From Sphingomonas sp. (GTDB lineage: Bacteria > Pseudomonadota > Alphaproteobacteria > Sphingomonadales > Sphingomonadaceae): 64,000 bases of DNA. Location of the stretch: the NCBI GenBank assembly GCA_003248865.1, contig QFPK01000001.1:62001-126000 (forward strand). Reading direction: 5' to 3'. The position numbers and the translations under genes are program-made. The notes beneath the pieces are model-generated. The model made no database searches. It saw nothing but the letters and a program-made list of their open reading frames with translations, and had not been told where the DNA came from. Positions 62,001-64,000 of the stretch are shown piece by piece (positions within the stretch are counted from its first letter, which is position 1; each line of letters starts with the position of its first letter).

Positions 62001-63485
62001 ATGACCGATGTTGACGAGGCGGGCGTACAGCCACCGAAGAAGCGCAGACGCATCTGGCGCTGGCTGGGTTTTGTAGCCCTTCTGGGACTGTTGATCACCA
62101 TCTTGATGGCGTTCCACAATCCGCCGATGCGGCTGATGCCGGTTCCGGCGGTGTTCGTGAAGTCGGGCGGCGCCCTGTTCAGCGCCAATCCCAATCTGCG
62201 CCACGACAACCGCATCGAGCTGTTCTATGCGACCAACCGCATGGCGCTGGGGCCGCGCAACGATCGCATCCATGCCATCACGCCGGGCCGAGACCTTCTG
62301 CTGGGCGTTACGACGGTCCGCATCGGCGATGAAGGGACCCCCTGGGACCGGGTGTATGAATGGTCGTTCGGTGAGGATGGGGACCGGCGGCCGCAGCTGC
62401 TGCTGGAGCAGATGCGGGAGCTGGCGTCACTTCCCGGTGACGAATCTGTTCCGCCCCGGGGGCCGGTGCTGGACCCTTCGATGCGGGCCTGGCTGGGACT
62501 GGTGGACGAAGCGCTGAGCCGCAGCCTCGACCCCGACATCATCATCTATGTGCATGGCGCCAATTCCACCGTGGAACGCGCGGCGGGGCAGGCCGCTCAG
62601 CTGCGCCATTTCACAGGGCAGAATGCGGTTGTGATCCTGTTCGCCTGGCCGACCGCCGAGAATTTCCTGGTCTATCCCCGCGATATTGGCACCGCCTTCG
62701 GCGCTGCGCCGCAGTTCGCGCGTCTGGTGGAGCTGCTCTCCACCCATACCCGCGCCCGCAAGATCGATGTGCTGAGCTACTCCGCGGGCGGCACCGTCGC
62801 ATCCGACGGACTGGCGCGCGTGGGCAGCTGGAGCCGCGAAAGTGGGCAGAACCCGCGTCTGGGGCAGGTGCATCATGCCGCGCCCGACGCCGATCTGCGC
62901 GACTTCGTGGGCGATCTGCGCGACTATGCGGGGTTGCCGGACCGGGTGACCGTGAGCCTGAACATGGAGGATTCGGCGCTGCGGCTTTCCGAGTTGCTGA
63001 ACCGCGGATCGCGCGCGGGGCGACCTGACCTGAGGGAGCTTTCCCCCGGGGACATGCGGTTCCTGCAGCAGGCCAACAAGGAGCAGGGGCTGGAAGTCGT
63101 GCGGGTGCGCCCCGGCGACCTGAAGGGCGTAGGCGCGCGATCCCACGCCTTCTGGTACATGGACCCCTGGGCTGCGAGCGACGTGCTGCTGCAGCTGATG
63201 TTCGCCAAGGACGCGAAGGATCGCGGGCTGGCGCCGGGGCCGGGTGCCGACGGGCTTTCCTATTGGGTGTTCCCGCCTGACTATGAGGCGCGGTTGCCAG
63301 GCGTGATCGAACGGGCGGCCGGCACCGCTACGACCGCGGCCGCATCAGCCGCCGTGCCGGAAGCGCCCGTCCTTCAGGAAGGTGAGAACCTGGGTCACGC
63401 TGTCGGGGTGGAACATCAGCATGCTGTGGGCGACATGGACCACGATATGGTCGGTCATGCCGTCCAGCCGGGTGGCGGCCACTGA
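62001..63485 (+). CDS. Membrane-anchored alpha/beta hydrolase (DUF900 type)
   Basis: 494 residues. An N-terminal transmembrane anchor (W-L-G-F-V-A-L-L-G-L-L-I-T-I-L-M-A) is followed by Y-A-T-N-R and the hydrolase fold with I-I-I-Y-V-H-G-A-N-S-T and nucleophile S-Y-S-A-G-G. DUF900 proteins are serine hydrolases of unknown substrate. The last 46 residues overlap the convergent lipase gene and look like antisense of it (His-rich), so the true end of the fold is near 63345. Confidence 0.8.
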   Translation: MTDVDEAGVQPPKKRRRIWRWLGFVALLGLLITILMAFHNPPMRLMPVPAVFVKSGGALFSANPNLRHDNRIELFYATNRMALGPRNDRIHAITPGRDLLLGVTTVRIGDEGTPWDRVYEWSFGEDGDRRPQLLLEQMRELASLPGDESVPPRGPVLDPSMRAWLGLVDEALSRSLDPDIIIYVHGANSTVERAAGQAAQLRHFTGQNAVVILFAWPTAENFLVYPRDIGTAFGAAPQFARLVELLSTHTRARKIDVLSYSAGGTVASDGLARVGSWSRESGQNPRLGQVHHAAPDADLRDFVGDLRDYAGLPDRVTVSLNMEDSALRLSELLNRGSRAGRPDLRELSPGDMRFLQQANKEQGLEVVRVRPGDLKGVGARSHAFWYMDPWAASDVLLQLMFAKDAKDRGLAPGPGADGLSYWVFPPDYEARLPGVIERAAGTATTAAASAAVPEAPVLQEGENLGHAVGVEHQHAVGDMDHDMVGHAVQPGGGH

Positions 63486-63992
63486 CACCTTGCCGTCGTT
63501 CGGACGCGGCAGGATGCTTTCCGGGACCAGATGCACGCTGACGTCACCCGCCACGACGCCCAGCTCATAATCCACCTTGCCGAACATCGCCTCGTTGGCC
63601 TCCGGCCTCTGCGTACGCAGATAGGGCGCCACCGGGCCGAGAACCATTGACGACAGCTTCATGTCCGTCAGCGCATCCGCCAGTTCCGACCCCTGATTGG
63701 GCGGGCCCAGCTGCACCACTCGCCCGAGCCGCTGCGGCCGTTGCCGATGGATGAGCGCGCGGGCGACGAGCCCGCCCAGCGAATGGGTGACAAAATGCAT
63801 GGGGCCGTCCAGCGTCGCTTCGAACGCGGCGGCCTTGGGCGTGACATAATCGAGAATCTCGTCCATCGAGCGGCGCATGCCATAGCTGGGCGCTGTGGAA
63901 GCAAAGCCCGCATGCCCGAGTTCGGACGCGAGAAACCCCATCGAAAGCCCCGTGCGGCCATGGCCATGAAGAAGGAAAACGCCGGCGGTCAT
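63345..63992 (-). CDS. Alpha/beta hydrolase (lipase/esterase-like)
   Basis: 215 residues. V-F-L-L-H-G-H-G-R-T-G-L, nucleophile T-H-S-L-G-G-L-V, then the L-G-P-P-N-Q-G-S-E stretch seen in PGAP1/lipase-like esterases. No signal peptide. The start at 63992 is 8 bases from the right edge, so an upstream start cannot be ruled out. Confidence 0.85.
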   Translation of the reverse strand: MTAGVFLLHGHGRTGLSMGFLASELGHAGFASTAPSYGMRRSMDEILDYVTPKAAAFEATLDGPMHFVTHSLGGLVARALIHRQRPQRLGRVVQLGPPNQGSELADALTDMKLSSMVLGPVAPYLRTQRPEANEAMFGKVDYELGVVAGDVSVHLVPESILPRPNDGKVSVAATRLDGMTDHIVVHVAHSMLMFHPDSVTQVLTFLKDGRFRHGG

Positions 63993-64000
63993 GGCCGGGC

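Overview
High-GC (roughly 65%) alphaproteobacterial chromosome, most probably Sphingomonadales. The evidence is a PEPxxWA-CTERM protein with the PrsK/PrsR regulators, an UrcA-family protein, several small families common in sphingomonads (DUF1491-, DUF6489- and DUF2721-like), and the ppsR-hemE-hemJ-rho and parB-parA-rsmG-mnmG-mnmE gene orders. Placement below the order is inference. No rRNA, tRNA, CRISPR array or recognisable transposase was seen.

Layout. 1-3.8 kb: an operon of secreted M19 dipeptidase, ABC importer permease (broken by a frameshift), ATPase and serine acetyltransferase. 4.1-12.3 kb: a PEPxxWA-CTERM surface protein, a membrane TIR-TPR protein, a TetR regulator, an HTH-like protein, and the sigma-54 activator PrsR with its kinase PrsK. 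12.6-21.1 kb: alkaline phosphatase with a 2OG-Fe(II) oxygenase, nadC and nadA in separate operons, a prolyl oligopeptidase, and a free-standing 3-hydroxyacyl-CoA dehydrogenase half. 21.4-24.8 kb: a membrane protein, a SleB-type hydrolase, and hpf-ptsN-thioesterase-DUF1491. 24.9-29.2 kb: dnaQ, a SpoIIAA-like gene, coaE-aroE-maf and ppsR. 29.2-29.6 kb: a probable oriC. 29.6-33.2 kb: hemE, hemJ, rho. 33.5-42.9 kb: a DUF3011 protein, a run of exported peptidases (M20, M28, M24, M19) and a lipoprotein methyltransferase. 42.9-48.6 kb: parB-parA-rsmG-mnmG-mnmE with six identical parS sites. 49.3-53.7 kb: a Ser/Thr kinase with an ECF sigma factor, then small conserved genes. 54.0-54.3 kb: urcA behind a near-consensus sigma-54 promoter. 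55.1-56.7 kb: an AT-rich two-gene module of unknown function. 56.7-59.6 kb: uvrA. 59.6-64.0 kb: hypothetical genes and two alpha/beta hydrolases.

The most distinctive feature is a family of composite palindromic elements, about 210-320 bp when complete, with eleven full or partial copies between 3.8 and 49.3 kb. Each copy lies just downstream of at least one stop codon. Each full copy has two end hairpins, a central 13-bp stem and usually an outer hairpin. The stems change sequence between copies while keeping pairing, and the central loop is sometimes enlarged. A second, unrelated palindromic repeat has two copies (after rho, and at the 3' end of a truncated acetyltransferase).

How the genes connect: the candidate oriC between divergent ppsR and hemE, about 15 kb from the parAB/parS cluster, marks an origin domain. 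PrsK/PrsR, the PEPxxWA-CTERM protein and the sigma-54 promoter at urcA suggest an envelope or exopolysaccharide regulon. The peptidases, with dipeptidases at both ends of the left half, suggest growth on peptides.
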